The translations under genes and the position numbers were made by a program. The notes beneath the pieces were generated by a model. The model worked only from the letters and a program-made list of their open reading frames with translations, did no database searches and was not told the origin of the DNA. From Ravibacter sp964562455 (lineage in GTDB: Bacteria > Bacteroidota > Bacteroidia > Cytophagales > Spirosomataceae), in NCBI GenBank assembly GCA_964562455.1, contig CAZLTN010000020.1, forward strand, positions 1-64,000: a DNA stretch of 64,000 bases, in the 5' to 3' direction. Shown in pieces: positions 7,089 through 16,344 of the stretch (position 1 is its first letter; every line of letters begins with the position of its first letter).

Positions 7089-9717
7089 CGTACCTCGCCT
7101 GGATCTCTTCCACCAGTTGGTAACCGGACCTGACGATTTCCCCGATTTCGTCCGGTGAGACCGGCCTGTCGCCGGCCAGCGCGATTTCCATCTGCCGCAT
7201 CCTCACACCGAGCTCCCCGGCGCCGACCTGCCCGGTCCTTCCCGCCAGCCTGTGAAAAAGCTCACGCAGCTCATCCCGGCCATCGCCTGCAGACAAGTGC
7301 CGTTCGACAAGCCCCAGGTCTTCGACCGTATCTTCGATGAATTGCTCCAGGCTATCCCTTAGAAGCTGCTCATCGCCCATCGTCATGGAAACCAGGTTCG
7401 AAATGTCGATTACACCGACATCGCAAGTATCAGCCCCCGGATATGATCCTGACAATACAGCAGTATTATTTTCCATACGGGTTTCCTCACTACTCCCTGA
7501 AGACTGGTGCGATCTGCCGAGAATCCGTAAAACAGACGACCTCCGGAACGGCTTCATAAGCAGGTCATCGAATCCGGTCTGCAGTATCCTGGCCCGTTCA
7601 TCAGGCAGGGCCATGGCTGTACAGGCTATAAACCGTACGGAATTTCCTGCTTTTTCCTTCAGCCTCCTGCACAGCTCCGTACCCGACATACCGGGCATTC
7701 GTATATCAATAAATACAAGGCTCACCTCCGGATCCCACAACGCTTCGTCGGCATCTACCGGCGATGAAAACGCCCTGACTTCCGTTCCACTTTGTTCCAG
7801 GACCGTCTTCAGCCACTCAAGGATATATTTGTCGTCGTCTATAATCCAGACCTTTCCGCCGTCGAAAACATAGTCCGTATCGGCCAGGTCTTCATACTGA
7901 TCTTCCGCAACGGGCCGGCTTCCTTCCCTGAACGGCAGATGAATGGTGAAAGATGAATACTCTCCCCATTTGCTGTCTACCTCAATCCTTCCTCCCTGCG
8001 CAGTTACGAGTGCTTTCACAATACTCAAGCCCAGGCCGGAGCCTCCGAATTCCGAAGCTATACCCGCATGTCCCTGTTCAAACTGGTTAAACACCCGTTT
8101 CACCTGTTCGGCCTTCATCCCTATACCTGTATCTTTTACTACGAGCCTGATCTCCTTTAGATTACCCTTCTTTACCGGCCCGGCTGTCAGTTCGACGCTG
8201 CCTTCCTTCGTGAACTTAATCGCATTGCCCAACAGGTTGAGAAGTATTTGTTTCAGGCGGAATGCATCGCCGGACACATAAGTCGACGGATCAAATTCAT
8301 TTATCAGCTTCAGTTCAAGCCCCTTATCTGAAGCCTGAAGCCTGGCGGCTTCCACCACCTCTTCCAATATTTTACTTATATCGAAATCATCTTCTGCAAA
8401 CTCGAAGCTGTCGGAAATAATGCGGCTGTAGTCCAGTATCTCGTTGACCAGGTGCAGCAGGTGCTCCGACGATTTGTGAATAATATCAAGCTGGGCCCCA
8501 CCGGGATTTCCTTCATTTTTCAACAGTTCGCTGAAGCCTATGATCGACTGGAGAGGCGTCCTTATTTCATGACTCATATTAGCCAGGAAACGCTGTTTGG
8601 CCTCGCTGTGATAGTCCGCCTCCTCTTTGGCAAGTATTAACTCTTTCCTGTATTCGCTGCTCCTGGTAATATCTGCAAAAATCCAGAAGCCCAGCAACGC
8701 AGTCAGCGTCAGCACGCCCAGCAGTATGAACCCTATATTGCTGATACTCTTGCCGATAGTTTGTCTGACCTGGGCATTGTCTCTATACATATTATCGAGA
8801 ATATCGGCTTCAACCTCCCGCATCACCTCCATCAACTGGCCGACCAGCAGGGTTTCTCCCAATTGCAGTTGCCGCTCTCTCTCCAGGAAACGGTTGGCCC
8901 TGGTGATCTGGTTTTTTGCCATATTCCTGATTTCCCTGTCAACGAACTGGATCGTACTATCCTTTTTGGCAATCGTAAGTGTATCGATCAGGACTTTAAC
9001 TTCTTCCTTTTTTATTACAGAGGCCTCACTGGGCCCCGGAGTGGCTTCCTCCCTGGTTTTCTTACCCCGGAACAATTTCCCCCAGAGCCCTTTCTTGCTG
9101 GCGTCGTCAGTATCCTGGTTTGCCGCCGGAACGACGGAAGGGGCGGGCGCGTTTGTGATGGTAGTAGTAGTAGTATGCTGTTCCGTTTTGATAACCGTGC
9201 TGTCACCTTTTGATTCGGCCGAGGTGGCGATTATCTCCGAAATGGAATTCACTTTTCTCTTCAGGTCGATATTAGTGACAAGCCCTCTGCGTTCGCGAAC
9301 GTAGGCCTCGAAAGCTTCCGAACGTTTGTCAAGCATGAGCCTGATGGTATCGAGCCTGGCCAGTTGCCCCGGGCTGTCGGCAAACCAAATCGCGAGCGTA
9401 TCCAGCCTGGCTTTCAGCCTGCCGGAATGCTCCTCGTAACCCTCCCGCATTTCCCGTCGCAGACCTGTCCCGCTTATGGCTCCCTGGATATCGCCCTGCA
9501 GTTGGTTGAGCATTAAAATATCCTGGAAAGCCACATTCACCAGCCGGAGCTTTTCATCGGGAGTGGAGATCTGGGAAACCATTTCCTCTATTTCGTCGAA
9601 AGCGCCCTTGCTGATCACATATGACGATGCGAGCGCAACCACTCCTACGAGGAAGCCGAAAATGACTTTCCCTTTCACTGATTTGAGAAAAGACTGTTCC
9701 CCGCTTTCGTTAGCCAT
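7081..9717 (-). CDS. Membrane hybrid histidine kinase with receiver and HPt domain
   Basis: An 878-residue sensor kinase. Order: transmembrane helix at about 18-36, a long extracytoplasmic region to about 325, second helix at about 328-347, HisKA with phosphorylated His in MSHEIRTPLQS (about 383), HATPase with NAIKF, DTGIGM and GGSGLGLSI boxes, a receiver domain (IDDDKYI, Asp in VFIDIRMPG), and a C-terminal HPt-like domain with the HRLAGRTGQVG segment. The extracytoplasmic part contains a threonine run and a proline/alanine-rich then lysine-rich insertion at about 180-235, which looks disordered. ATG 9717 is preferred over the in-frame TTG at 9738. It converges on the sigma-54 regulator, its probable partner through a phosphorelay; the signal is unknown. 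Confidence 0.9.
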   Translation of the reverse strand: MANESGEQSFLKSVKGKVIFGFLVGVVALASSYVISKGAFDEIEEMVSQISTPDEKLRLVNVAFQDILMLNQLQGDIQGAISGTGLRREMREGYEEHSGRLKARLDTLAIWFADSPGQLARLDTIRLMLDKRSEAFEAYVRERRGLVTNIDLKRKVNSISEIIATSAESKGDSTVIKTEQHTTTTTITNAPAPSVVPAANQDTDDASKKGLWGKLFRGKKTREEATPGPSEASVIKKEEVKVLIDTLTIAKKDSTIQFVDREIRNMAKNQITRANRFLERERQLQLGETLLVGQLMEVMREVEADILDNMYRDNAQVRQTIGKSISNIGFILLGVLTLTALLGFWIFADITRSSEYRKELILAKEEADYHSEAKQRFLANMSHEIRTPLQSIIGFSELLKNEGNPGGAQLDIIHKSSEHLLHLVNEILDYSRIISDSFEFAEDDFDISKILEEVVEAARLQASDKGLELKLINEFDPSTYVSGDAFRLKQILLNLLGNAIKFTKEGSVELTAGPVKKGNLKEIRLVVKDTGIGMKAEQVKRVFNQFEQGHAGIASEFGGSGLGLSIVKALVTAQGGRIEVDSKWGEYSSFTIHLPFREGSRPVAEDQYEDLADTDYVFDGGKVWIIDDDKYILEWLKTVLEQSGTEVRAFSSPVDADEALWDPEVSLVFIDIRMPGMSGTELCRRLKEKAGNSVRFIACTAMALPDERARILQTGFDDLLMKPFRRSSVLRILGRSHQSSGSSEETRMENNTAVLSGSYPGADTCDVGVIDISNLVSMTMGDEQLLRDSLEQFIEDTVEDLGLVERHLSAGDGRDELRELFHRLAGRTGQVGAGELGVRMRQMEIALAGDRPVSPDEIGEIVRSGYQLVEEIQARYVS

Positions 9718-9785
9718 AAATCGTTGAAGGATTTCCAAGTAGGTTATAACGAAATAATCAGCAAAATAAGTATACTAATCCCGGA

Positions 9786-10994
9786 TCAGCTCTTTTTCAG
9801 GTTTCGCCAGGCCAGGATAGCGCCGGTCAGCGAAAAAAAAGCAGCCAGCAGCATAGGCGCTCCCGGAAAGTAGGGACGGACGGGAGAAGATGTAAAAAAT
9901 GAAAACACGTTGGTCATAAGCGGCGGCCCAACGATAGAAGTCGCGCTCGCCAGGCTGGTCAATGCGCCCTGCAGCTCGCCCTGCTCATTCAGCTTAACCT
10001 GGGTAGAAATCACGCCCTGTATGGCAGGCCCGGCGATTCCGCCAAGAATGTACGGGACCATGTAGAGGTACACCTGCCAGCTTTCCTGGGCAAACGCAAA
10101 CAATGTAAAACCGACGCAGTAGAGCATAAGACCGGTATAAATGCTACGCTCATTGCCTAGTTTGGGTATGATTACCCTGATCAGCCCGCCCTGCACGATC
10201 ATTGACAATACCCCGAAAGCTCCCAGTGAAATCCCGATCTCCCTCTCCTGCCACCCGAATTTCTCCATCACGAAATACGACCAGCTTCCCTGTACCGCGT
10301 AGCTCGAAAGATAAAGCAATATCAGTGAGAAAACCAGCCCTGCGATAACCGGGTAGCGCTTCAGGTGAAGAAGAGCGCCTACAGGATTGGCCCGCCTGAT
10401 ATCAAACTTCCGGCGATTTTCGGGTTTAAGCGATTCGGGAAGGATAAAATAACCATACAGGAAATTAATGAAAGACAGACCGGCTGCTACCATAAAAGGC
10501 ATCCTGGCCCCATATTGCCCCAGCAAACCGCCGATCACGGGACCTATGATAAAACCGGCGCCGAAAGCTGCACCGATAAGGCCGAAATTCTGGCTCCGCT
10601 TTTCGGGTGTGCTGATGTCTGCTATATAGGCGGCGGCTGTAGTAAAGCTGGCTCCCAGAATACCCGCTACGATGCGACCGACATACAGCCAGAACAGCGT
10701 TGGCGCGAAAGTCAGGAACAGGTAATCGATCGTAAAACCGAAAAGCGAGGCCAGCAATACTGGTCTCCTGCCGAATTTATCGCTCAGCCCGCCGATCACC
10801 GGGGCAAAAATAAACTGGAAAAAGGCATACACAAACATCAGCCAGCCACCGTCCCTGGCTGCTTCCCCGAGAGAATCGCCCGTAAGCTCGGTAATAAGCT
10901 TGGGCATTACCGGTATGATAATCCCCAGGCCGATCACATCTATCAGCAGCGTGATGAATATAAACCCGAGGGCAGCGTTTCGCTTGGATGACAT
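9786..10994 (-). CDS. TetA-like MFS drug/metabolite exporter
   Basis: A 402-residue major facilitator with about 12 hydrophobic segments. It carries the DHA1/TetA hallmarks: loop 2-3 motif GGLSDKFGRRPVLL, motif C-like GAAFGAGFIIGPVIGG in helix 5, and an opening IDVIGLGIIIPVMPKL. Members export drugs such as tetracycline or other small molecules by proton antiport; similarity at this level does not prove resistance. It starts at ATG 10994 and is divergent from purH with a clear -7 element at 11026-11033 on its own strand. Confidence 0.85.
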   Translation of the reverse strand: MSSKRNAALGFIFITLLIDVIGLGIIIPVMPKLITELTGDSLGEAARDGGWLMFVYAFFQFIFAPVIGGLSDKFGRRPVLLASLFGFTIDYLFLTFAPTLFWLYVGRIVAGILGASFTTAAAYIADISTPEKRSQNFGLIGAAFGAGFIIGPVIGGLLGQYGARMPFMVAAGLSFINFLYGYFILPESLKPENRRKFDIRRANPVGALLHLKRYPVIAGLVFSLILLYLSSYAVQGSWSYFVMEKFGWQEREIGISLGAFGVLSMIVQGGLIRVIIPKLGNERSIYTGLMLYCVGFTLFAFAQESWQVYLYMVPYILGGIAGPAIQGVISTQVKLNEQGELQGALTSLASATSIVGPPLMTNVFSFFTSSPVRPYFPGAPMLLAAFFSLTGAILAWRNLKKS

Positions 10995-11025
10995 ACAATG
11001 AAATTTGAGTCCGGAAGAAGCGCTG

Positions 11026-11033
11026 CAAACTTA
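11026..11033 (-). promoter_or_regulatory. Bacteroidota -7 element for the MFS gene
   Basis: On the minus strand this reads TAAGTTTG, an exact match to TAnnTTTG, and would give a leader of roughly 25 bases before ATG 10994. No convincing -33 TTG is seen at the usual distance. Confidence 0.45.
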
Positions 11034-11089
11034 GGAAATACCGCGAAATTTGACCTATCCTTCCCGGATGAAAATTATGTTAAAACTGT

Positions 11090-11097
11090 TACCTTTG
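11090..11097 (+). promoter_or_regulatory. Bacteroidota -7 element for purH
   Basis: TACCTTTG matches TAnnTTTG exactly and sits 38 bases before the chosen purH start. Its position supports ATG 11136 over the earlier in-frame start at 10998, which would lie upstream of the promoter. Confidence 0.55.
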
Positions 11098-11135
11098 CGG
11101 TTTCAAAACAAATCCCCATATCATTCCATTCAAAA

Positions 11136-12662
11136 ATGGCTAAACAGATAAAATCAGCCCTTATTTCGGTGTTTTACAAAGACGGCCTGGCGCCTATTGT
11201 AGAATTGCTTCACAATAACGGGGTAAGCATTTATTCAACCGGAGGGACCCAGTCTTTCATTGAAAATATGGGGGTTCCTGTCACTCCTGTTGAAACACTT
11301 ACGGGCTATCCGTCCATTTTTGGGGGAAGGGTAAAGACGCTTCACCCCGCAGTTTTCGGAGGAATCTTATATCGTCGTGACAACCAGGGAGATGTCGATC
11401 AGGCCACTGAATTCAATATTCCTGCACTCGACCTGGTCATAGTCGACCTCTATCCGTTTGAAGAAACGGTTGCATCGGGCGCTACGGAGCAGGAGGTTAT
11501 CGAGAAAATAGACATAGGAGGCATCTCGCTCATCAGGGCTGCGGCCAAAAACTTCAAAGATACCCTGATCGTATCCTCGCGTGAGCAGTATGCACGCGTC
11601 CTGGCGCTTCTCTCGGAAGACAGCGCTAAAACAAAGCTGGACGATCGCCGTCAGTTCGCCCAGGAGGCTTTCGCAACCACTTCCCATTATGATACTTCCA
11701 TCAACAACTGGTTTTTAGGAGACGATTCCGTCTCGGTGAGGGACTTCGAAAATCTCCACGCCCATGTGCTCCGTTACGGTGAGAACCCGCACCAGAACGC
11801 TACGTTCTTCGGTGACCTGGATGCGCTTTTTGACAAGCTTAACGGTAAGGAACTTTCATATAACAACCTGGTGGACGTAGATGCATGCCTGAGCCTTATC
11901 GATGAATTCGCGGGAGAGCAGCCGGCATTCGCTATCATCAAACACACAAATGCGTGCGGCGTAGCGGTAGCGGCGACACCGAAAGAGGCATATCTCAACG
12001 CACTTGCATGCGATCCGGTTTCTGCTTTCGGAGGCGTTATTGTTACAAATTCGATAGTTGACCTGGCTACCGCCAATGAGCTCAACCAGCTTTTCATGGA
12101 AATCCTGATAGCTCCCGGTTACGACGCCGAGGCTCTGGAAGTGTTGTGTTCGAAGAAAAACAGGATCATCCTGAAGCGCAAGCCGACGCCGGTGTCGCAT
12201 GAAATGTTCAAAACAGTATTGAACGGCGTACTGGTACAGGATAAAGACGCATTGACCGAAACTTCGGCTCAAATGACCGTGGTAACAGAAAAGTCCCCTA
12301 CAGAAAACGAATTGAAAGCCCTGGAATTTGCACTTAAAGTCTGTAAGCATACCAAATCCAACACGATAGTACTGGCAAAAGAAAACCAGTTGCTGGCCAG
12401 CGGTACGGGGCAGACTTCCCGGGTAGACGCATTACGCCAGGCTATAGAAAAAGCCGGAGCTTTCGGGTTTGACCTGAACGGTTCAGTAATGGCATCCGAC
12501 GCCTTTTTCCCCTTTCCCGACTGCGTTGAAATAGCCCATAAAGCCGGTATTTCGGCTGTAGTACAGCCGGGCGGCTCTATTCGCGACAAAGATTCTGTCG
12601 AATACTGTAACAAGAACGGGGTGTCAATGGTCACTACCGGAATAAGGCACTTCAAGCACTGA
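11136..12662 (+). CDS. purH: Bifunctional AICAR transformylase / IMP cyclohydrolase PurH
   Basis: A 508-residue enzyme catalysing the last two steps of purine synthesis: formylation of AICAR and ring closure to IMP in the cytoplasm. The N-terminal MGS-like cyclohydrolase domain begins MAKQIKSALISVF and includes IYSTGGTQ and GGRVKTLHPAVFGGIL; the transformylase domain has the catalytic lysine-histidine in IIKHTNACGVA, the FGGVIV segment, and the ending AVVQPGGSIRDKDSVEYC. Length is normal. The open frame reaches back to 10998 but the first 46 codons precede the -7 element and show no homology, so ATG 11136 is used. Confidence 0.95.
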   Translation: MAKQIKSALISVFYKDGLAPIVELLHNNGVSIYSTGGTQSFIENMGVPVTPVETLTGYPSIFGGRVKTLHPAVFGGILYRRDNQGDVDQATEFNIPALDLVIVDLYPFEETVASGATEQEVIEKIDIGGISLIRAAAKNFKDTLIVSSREQYARVLALLSEDSAKTKLDDRRQFAQEAFATTSHYDTSINNWFLGDDSVSVRDFENLHAHVLRYGENPHQNATFFGDLDALFDKLNGKELSYNNLVDVDACLSLIDEFAGEQPAFAIIKHTNACGVAVAATPKEAYLNALACDPVSAFGGVIVTNSIVDLATANELNQLFMEILIAPGYDAEALEVLCSKKNRIILKRKPTPVSHEMFKTVLNGVLVQDKDALTETSAQMTVVTEKSPTENELKALEFALKVCKHTKSNTIVLAKENQLLASGTGQTSRVDALRQAIEKAGAFGFDLNGSVMASDAFFPFPDCVEIAHKAGISAVVQPGGSIRDKDSVEYCNKNGVSMVTTGIRHFKH

Positions 12663-12702
12663 TTATCGCTCTATAGGAGCTACCTGTCTGTAGTATTCAA
12701 TT

Positions 12703-12750
12703 GCCCCTTGGGGGCTACCCATTCTCATAGACAGGTAGCCCCTAAGGGGC
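12703..12750. repeat. Inverted repeat downstream of purH
   Basis: Two 17-base arms, GCCCCTTGGGGGCTACC (12703-12719) and GGTAGCCCCTAAGGGGC (12734-12750), pair with one mismatch around a 14-base loop. Each arm is also partly self-complementary (CCCC TT/TA GGGG). There is no T tract, so it resembles a dispersed palindromic repeat more than a standard terminator. It occupies the 175-base gap between purH and the metallopeptidase gene; nothing else is recognisable in that gap. Confidence 0.7.
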
Positions 12751-12837
12751 ATGCGTCTGTATTGGATCCTTTCTTTTCTATAAACGGGTAGTGCCTGGCG
12801 GCACATCTATCCGGAGACCGCTAAGCCCCGTCGTAAC

Positions 12838-13704
12838 GTGCAAAACTCTGAAAATCAAAAATCCGGCCGGCTGAAAGGTATTCCTTTTCTTCTCTTGCTT
12901 CTGCTGGTTATTTCGCTCTGCCTGCAGTACAACCACATTATCTTTTGCGAGGCGATCGGGTTAAGCTCTTTTAAAGAAATTGAAGCCGGTGTTTTTGTAA
13001 GCGAAGAGATCCCGGTCGAGAACCACGCTTTCATCAGCGAAACTCTTTCAAAAGCCAGGGAAAGGGTCGCCGGCTTCTGGGGTGAAAAAACAGGAGATGC
13101 CGTTATCATTGTCTGCGCTACTCCGGGCGAATACGAGAAATATTGCCACAGCAGGGAGGGGGCCGGGTGCAGCCTGGGAACCCTTTACGGAAGCTCTTTC
13201 ATCGTGCTCAATCTTCATGGGATCAATACCGACGTAATCAGTCACGAGATGAGCCATAATGAGCTCTTCAAGCGGCTGGGATGGAGAAAAACCACCTTTG
13301 GGGTCCCTCAATGGTTCAACGAAGGCCTGTCTATGATGCTGGACTATCGCTTTGTCAATGCTGCAGACAGCGTGGAGCGCTTCCGGGGGTATATCCGCGA
13401 ATTGCAGATCCGCACGGTCCCGCCTGCAAAAAGACTCTCGCTTGAAGAAATTTCGAGTCTCAACGGCTTTTTTAACGGCGACAGCCGCCATGTAGCGCTG
13501 GCCTACCTGACCGCCGCATCGGAGGTTTCCTACTGGCTGATGGTTGTCGGAAGGCAGGGGCTCAGTCAATGGCTGGAGACCATGCGCAACGGGGGAAGTT
13601 TCACAAGCTATCATGAAATCGAACGGTTGCGCCGCCGGCCGGCGGCGCAACCGGGATACGACAATCCCGTCCGCCACACGACCATACAGCGGCGAACAGA
13701 ATAA
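12838..13704 (+). CDS. Putative membrane-anchored zinc metallopeptidase (HExxH)
   Basis: A 288-residue protein with a GTG start, a single N-terminal hydrophobic helix (FLLLLLLVISLCLQY) and a gluzincin-type motif HEMSH (in DVISHEMSHNELF) followed by WFNEGLS, where the glutamate would be the third zinc ligand as in peptidase MA-like proteins. It is probably anchored facing the periplasm; substrate unknown. The last 27 or so codons are unusual: they are encoded across a perfect 30-base palindrome (13624-13653) and give an arginine-rich tail (RLRRRPAAQP), suggesting that the original C-terminus was changed by insertion of a repeat. Confidence 0.7.
   Translation: MQNSENQKSGRLKGIPFLLLLLLVISLCLQYNHIIFCEAIGLSSFKEIEAGVFVSEEIPVENHAFISETLSKARERVAGFWGEKTGDAVIIVCATPGEYEKYCHSREGAGCSLGTLYGSSFIVLNLHGINTDVISHEMSHNELFKRLGWRKTTFGVPQWFNEGLSMMLDYRFVNAADSVERFRGYIRELQIRTVPPAKRLSLEEISSLNGFFNGDSRHVALAYLTAASEVSYWLMVVGRQGLSQWLETMRNGGSFTSYHEIERLRRRPAAQPGYDNPVRHTTIQRRTE
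13624..13653. repeat. Perfect 30-bp palindrome inside the 3' end of the metallopeptidase gene
   Basis: The left half CGGTTGCGCCGCCGG is followed directly by its exact reverse complement with no loop. It is much richer in G+C than its surroundings and lies within coding sequence. Confidence 0.85.
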
Positions 13705-13731
13705 AACAACTCGTTTACTTACAAAAAATCC

Positions 13732-13764
13732 TTGCAATATTTTCAATCCGGTTATGTATTTTTG
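13732..13764 (+). promoter_or_regulatory. Bacteroidota promoter for the sodium:solute symporter
   Basis: TTG at 13732-13734 is separated by 22 bases from TATTTTTG at 13757-13764, fitting the -33/-7 arrangement. The start codon of the symporter is 59 bases beyond. Confidence 0.5.
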
Positions 13765-13823
13765 GCCCGCTGATACAAGCTGCGCCTCTAAAGCCGAACC
13801 CATCTTACTTTAACTACCGGTAT

Positions 13824-15443
13824 ATGAATCAACTGCAATCCCTGGACTATATAGTATTCCTGTTTTATTTTATCGTTGTAGCCGGCTACGGCTATTGGAT
13901 ATACCAGAGAAAGAAAAGCAGCGAGGCATCTACCAAAGACTTTTTCCTTGCCGAAGGCTCCCTGACCTGGTGGGCGATCGGCGCCTCTCTCATTGCCTCC
14001 AATATCTCCGCCGAACAGTTTATAGGGATGTCGGGCAACGGATTTACAATGGGGCTGGCGATTTCGACCTATGAATGGATGGCTGCCGCAACACTCATCG
14101 TAGTTGCCGTCTTTTTTATGCCCATCTATCTCAGGAACAAGATCTATACCATGCCGCAGTTCCTGAACCAGCGGTATAACAAAACGGTTAGCCTCATCAT
14201 GGCCGTATTCTGGCTGGCGTTGTACATACTTGTCAACCTGACTTCAATACTCTACCTGGGGGCCCTTGCAGTATCGGGTATTTCCGGACTGAGCTTTATG
14301 ACCTGTATGGTAGGACTCGCGGTCTTTGCCATCGTCATCACACTGGGAGGGATGAAAGTAATAGGCTACACGGATGTTATCCAGGTCTTTTTCCTCGTTA
14401 TAGGCGGGCTTGCCACCACTTACCTGGCCGTCAACCTGGTTTCGCAGGTTTTTGGTGTCGACGGGCTTGCCACCGGCTTCCGTTTGATGCAGGAAAACCA
14501 TGATGATCATTTCCATATGATTTTCAAGAAAGGAGATCCGCATTATATGTCGCTGCCGGGCCTCACCGTGCTCCTGGGCGGGATGTGGATCGTAAACCTT
14601 AATTACTGGGGCTGCAACCAGTATATCACTCAAAGAGCACTCGGCGCCGATATAAAAACAGCGCGAAACGGCATTCTTTTCGCCGCTTTTCTGAAATTGC
14701 TCATGCCCGTTATTGTTACTTTACCGGGAATCGCTGCTTTTGCACTCTACAGCAGAGGGTTATACCAACAGGAAATGCTTGGTGAAGACGGCCTGCTAAA
14801 CCCGGATAAAGCTTACCCGGTACTGCTAAGCCTGCTGCCCGTAGGCCTGAAAGGGCTTTCTTTTGCCGCCCTCACCGCTGCGGTTGTTGCTTCGCTGGCA
14901 GGCAAAGCCAACAGTATCTCCACCATATTCACGCTCGATATCTTCAAAAACTATATCGGAAAAGACGCTTCCGAAAAACAGCTCGTCAGTATAGGCCGGT
15001 GGGTAGTGGTCGCATCTATGGTAATAGCGATCCTGGTGTCTCCCTATATGGGAATAGAAAAGAAAGGGGGCTTCCAGTTTATACAGGAAATGACCGGCCT
15101 GCTTTCCCCCGGCATTTTTGCCTCGTTCGTTTTGGGTTTTTTCTGGAAGCGGACCAATTCGGCAGGAGCTCTGTTCGCAATAGTGGGTGGATTCCTGGTA
15201 GCATTGCTGATGCACCTTGACTATTTCCCGTTTGCGGACTGGACTACCGTTCCGTTCCTGGACCGCATGGGATGGGTCTTTCTTATCTGTGTTGCAGGCA
15301 TGGTCATCCTTGGTTACATTCTTCCTGACGAGAAAAAAGGTCTCGATGTCGATATTACCGCATTCAAAACCCATAGCACTTTCACCTGGGGCGCGGCTGC
15401 CGTGTTGACGACGATTGCGCTGTTATACTGGTATTTCTGGTAA
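13824..15443 (+). CDS. Sodium:solute symporter (SSS/SGLT family)
   Basis: A 539-residue integral membrane protein with about 14 hydrophobic helices. SSS-family landmarks are visible: ASNISAEQFIGMSGNGF in helix 1, GGMKVIGYTDVIQ, and WGCNQYITQRALGA, which is typical of the sugar-type (SGLT-like) branch. It would import a sugar, inositol or similar solute with sodium. The substrate cannot be read from the sequence and there is no adjacent catabolic gene to suggest one. Confidence 0.9.
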   Translation: MNQLQSLDYIVFLFYFIVVAGYGYWIYQRKKSSEASTKDFFLAEGSLTWWAIGASLIASNISAEQFIGMSGNGFTMGLAISTYEWMAAATLIVVAVFFMPIYLRNKIYTMPQFLNQRYNKTVSLIMAVFWLALYILVNLTSILYLGALAVSGISGLSFMTCMVGLAVFAIVITLGGMKVIGYTDVIQVFFLVIGGLATTYLAVNLVSQVFGVDGLATGFRLMQENHDDHFHMIFKKGDPHYMSLPGLTVLLGGMWIVNLNYWGCNQYITQRALGADIKTARNGILFAAFLKLLMPVIVTLPGIAAFALYSRGLYQQEMLGEDGLLNPDKAYPVLLSLLPVGLKGLSFAALTAAVVASLAGKANSISTIFTLDIFKNYIGKDASEKQLVSIGRWVVVASMVIAILVSPYMGIEKKGGFQFIQEMTGLLSPGIFASFVLGFFWKRTNSAGALFAIVGGFLVALLMHLDYFPFADWTTVPFLDRMGWVFLICVAGMVILGYILPDEKKGLDVDITAFKTHSTFTWGAAAVLTTIALLYWYFW

Positions 15444-15459
15444 ATTGATGAATGAATCT

Positions 15460-15467
15460 TAACTTTG
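15460..15467 (+). promoter_or_regulatory. Possible -7 element for serine acetyltransferase
   Basis: TAACTTTG, an exact TAnnTTTG match 33 bases before the start codon. No TTG at the expected -33 position, so support is moderate. Confidence 0.4.
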
Positions 15468-15500
15468 TTCCATTAGCCATCATCGGGAAATTTCCAGCAT

Positions 15501-16334
15501 ATGTCACCGGAGGAGAAAACAGCTTTTTTTGACCTGCTAAATAAGGGAAACAGCAATTTCAGGTATAGCCTGCCTTCCAGGAAGGACAGCGGTCAGTACG
15601 TGCAGTCGCTGATCGATTATCTCTTCCCAAGCAGCTCCGATTGTGAATGCCGGTTTGCGTCAAACAGCAAGGAGCTTAACAGCACCTTTGAAAAGCTCTC
15701 CTATAAGCTGGAGTGCCTCATGAAACCTGTTGCCCCGCTCCTGAGCGCTACAGTCGAAGAAACCATAAATGATTTCAACCGTTGCCTGCCCGGGATATAC
15801 CAAAAACTCCTGGAAGATGCACAATCTATAGCAGACAACGATCCGGCTTCCTATGGAATAGAAGAAGTTGTAGGTATTTATCCCGGTTTCCAGGCCATAG
15901 CAACATATCGGATAGCCCATGCCATGGCTAACCTGAAAGTCCCGTTCCTGCCGAGGATGTTCACCGAATATGCGCATAGCCAGACAGGTATAGATATCCA
16001 TCCGCACGCTAAGATCGGCCGCCATTTCTTCATTGACCACGGAACCGGTATTGTTATCGGCGAAACAGCGGAGATCGGCGACAACGTCAAGATCTACCAG
16101 GGCGTAACGCTCGGCGCTACGCATGTATCCAAATCGATGGCGGCTACCAAACGGCACCCGACCATAGAAGACAATGTGGTCATTTACGCCAATGCAATTA
16201 TCCTCGGCGGAGACACTGTAATCGGTCACGATACAATAGTAGGAGGCAACGCATGGGTTACCCACAGTATCCCTCCCTATTCCCAGGTGTACCAGAGAAG
16301 CGCTACTGAAATCCGCACACACCAGCCGGCATAA
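15501..16334 (+). CDS. cysE: Serine O-acetyltransferase (EpsC type)
   Basis: A 277-residue enzyme making O-acetylserine from serine and acetyl-CoA, the first committed step of cysteine synthesis. An alpha-helical N-terminal part of about 140 residues is followed by a left-handed beta helix with hexapeptide repeats: GIDIHPHAKIGRHFFIDHGTGIVIGETAEIGDNVKIYQGV holds the catalytic aspartate-histidine pair (IDHG), and later VIGHDTIVGGNAWV. The long N-terminal region is the EpsC form common in Bacteroidota. Its stop is 10 bases before the MerR gene, so the two are likely cotranscribed. Confidence 0.92.
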   Translation: MSPEEKTAFFDLLNKGNSNFRYSLPSRKDSGQYVQSLIDYLFPSSSDCECRFASNSKELNSTFEKLSYKLECLMKPVAPLLSATVEETINDFNRCLPGIYQKLLEDAQSIADNDPASYGIEEVVGIYPGFQAIATYRIAHAMANLKVPFLPRMFTEYAHSQTGIDIHPHAKIGRHFFIDHGTGIVIGETAEIGDNVKIYQGVTLGATHVSKSMAATKRHPTIEDNVVIYANAIILGGDTVIGHDTIVGGNAWVTHSIPPYSQVYQRSATEIRTHQPA

Positions 16335-16344
16335 AACACAGCCC

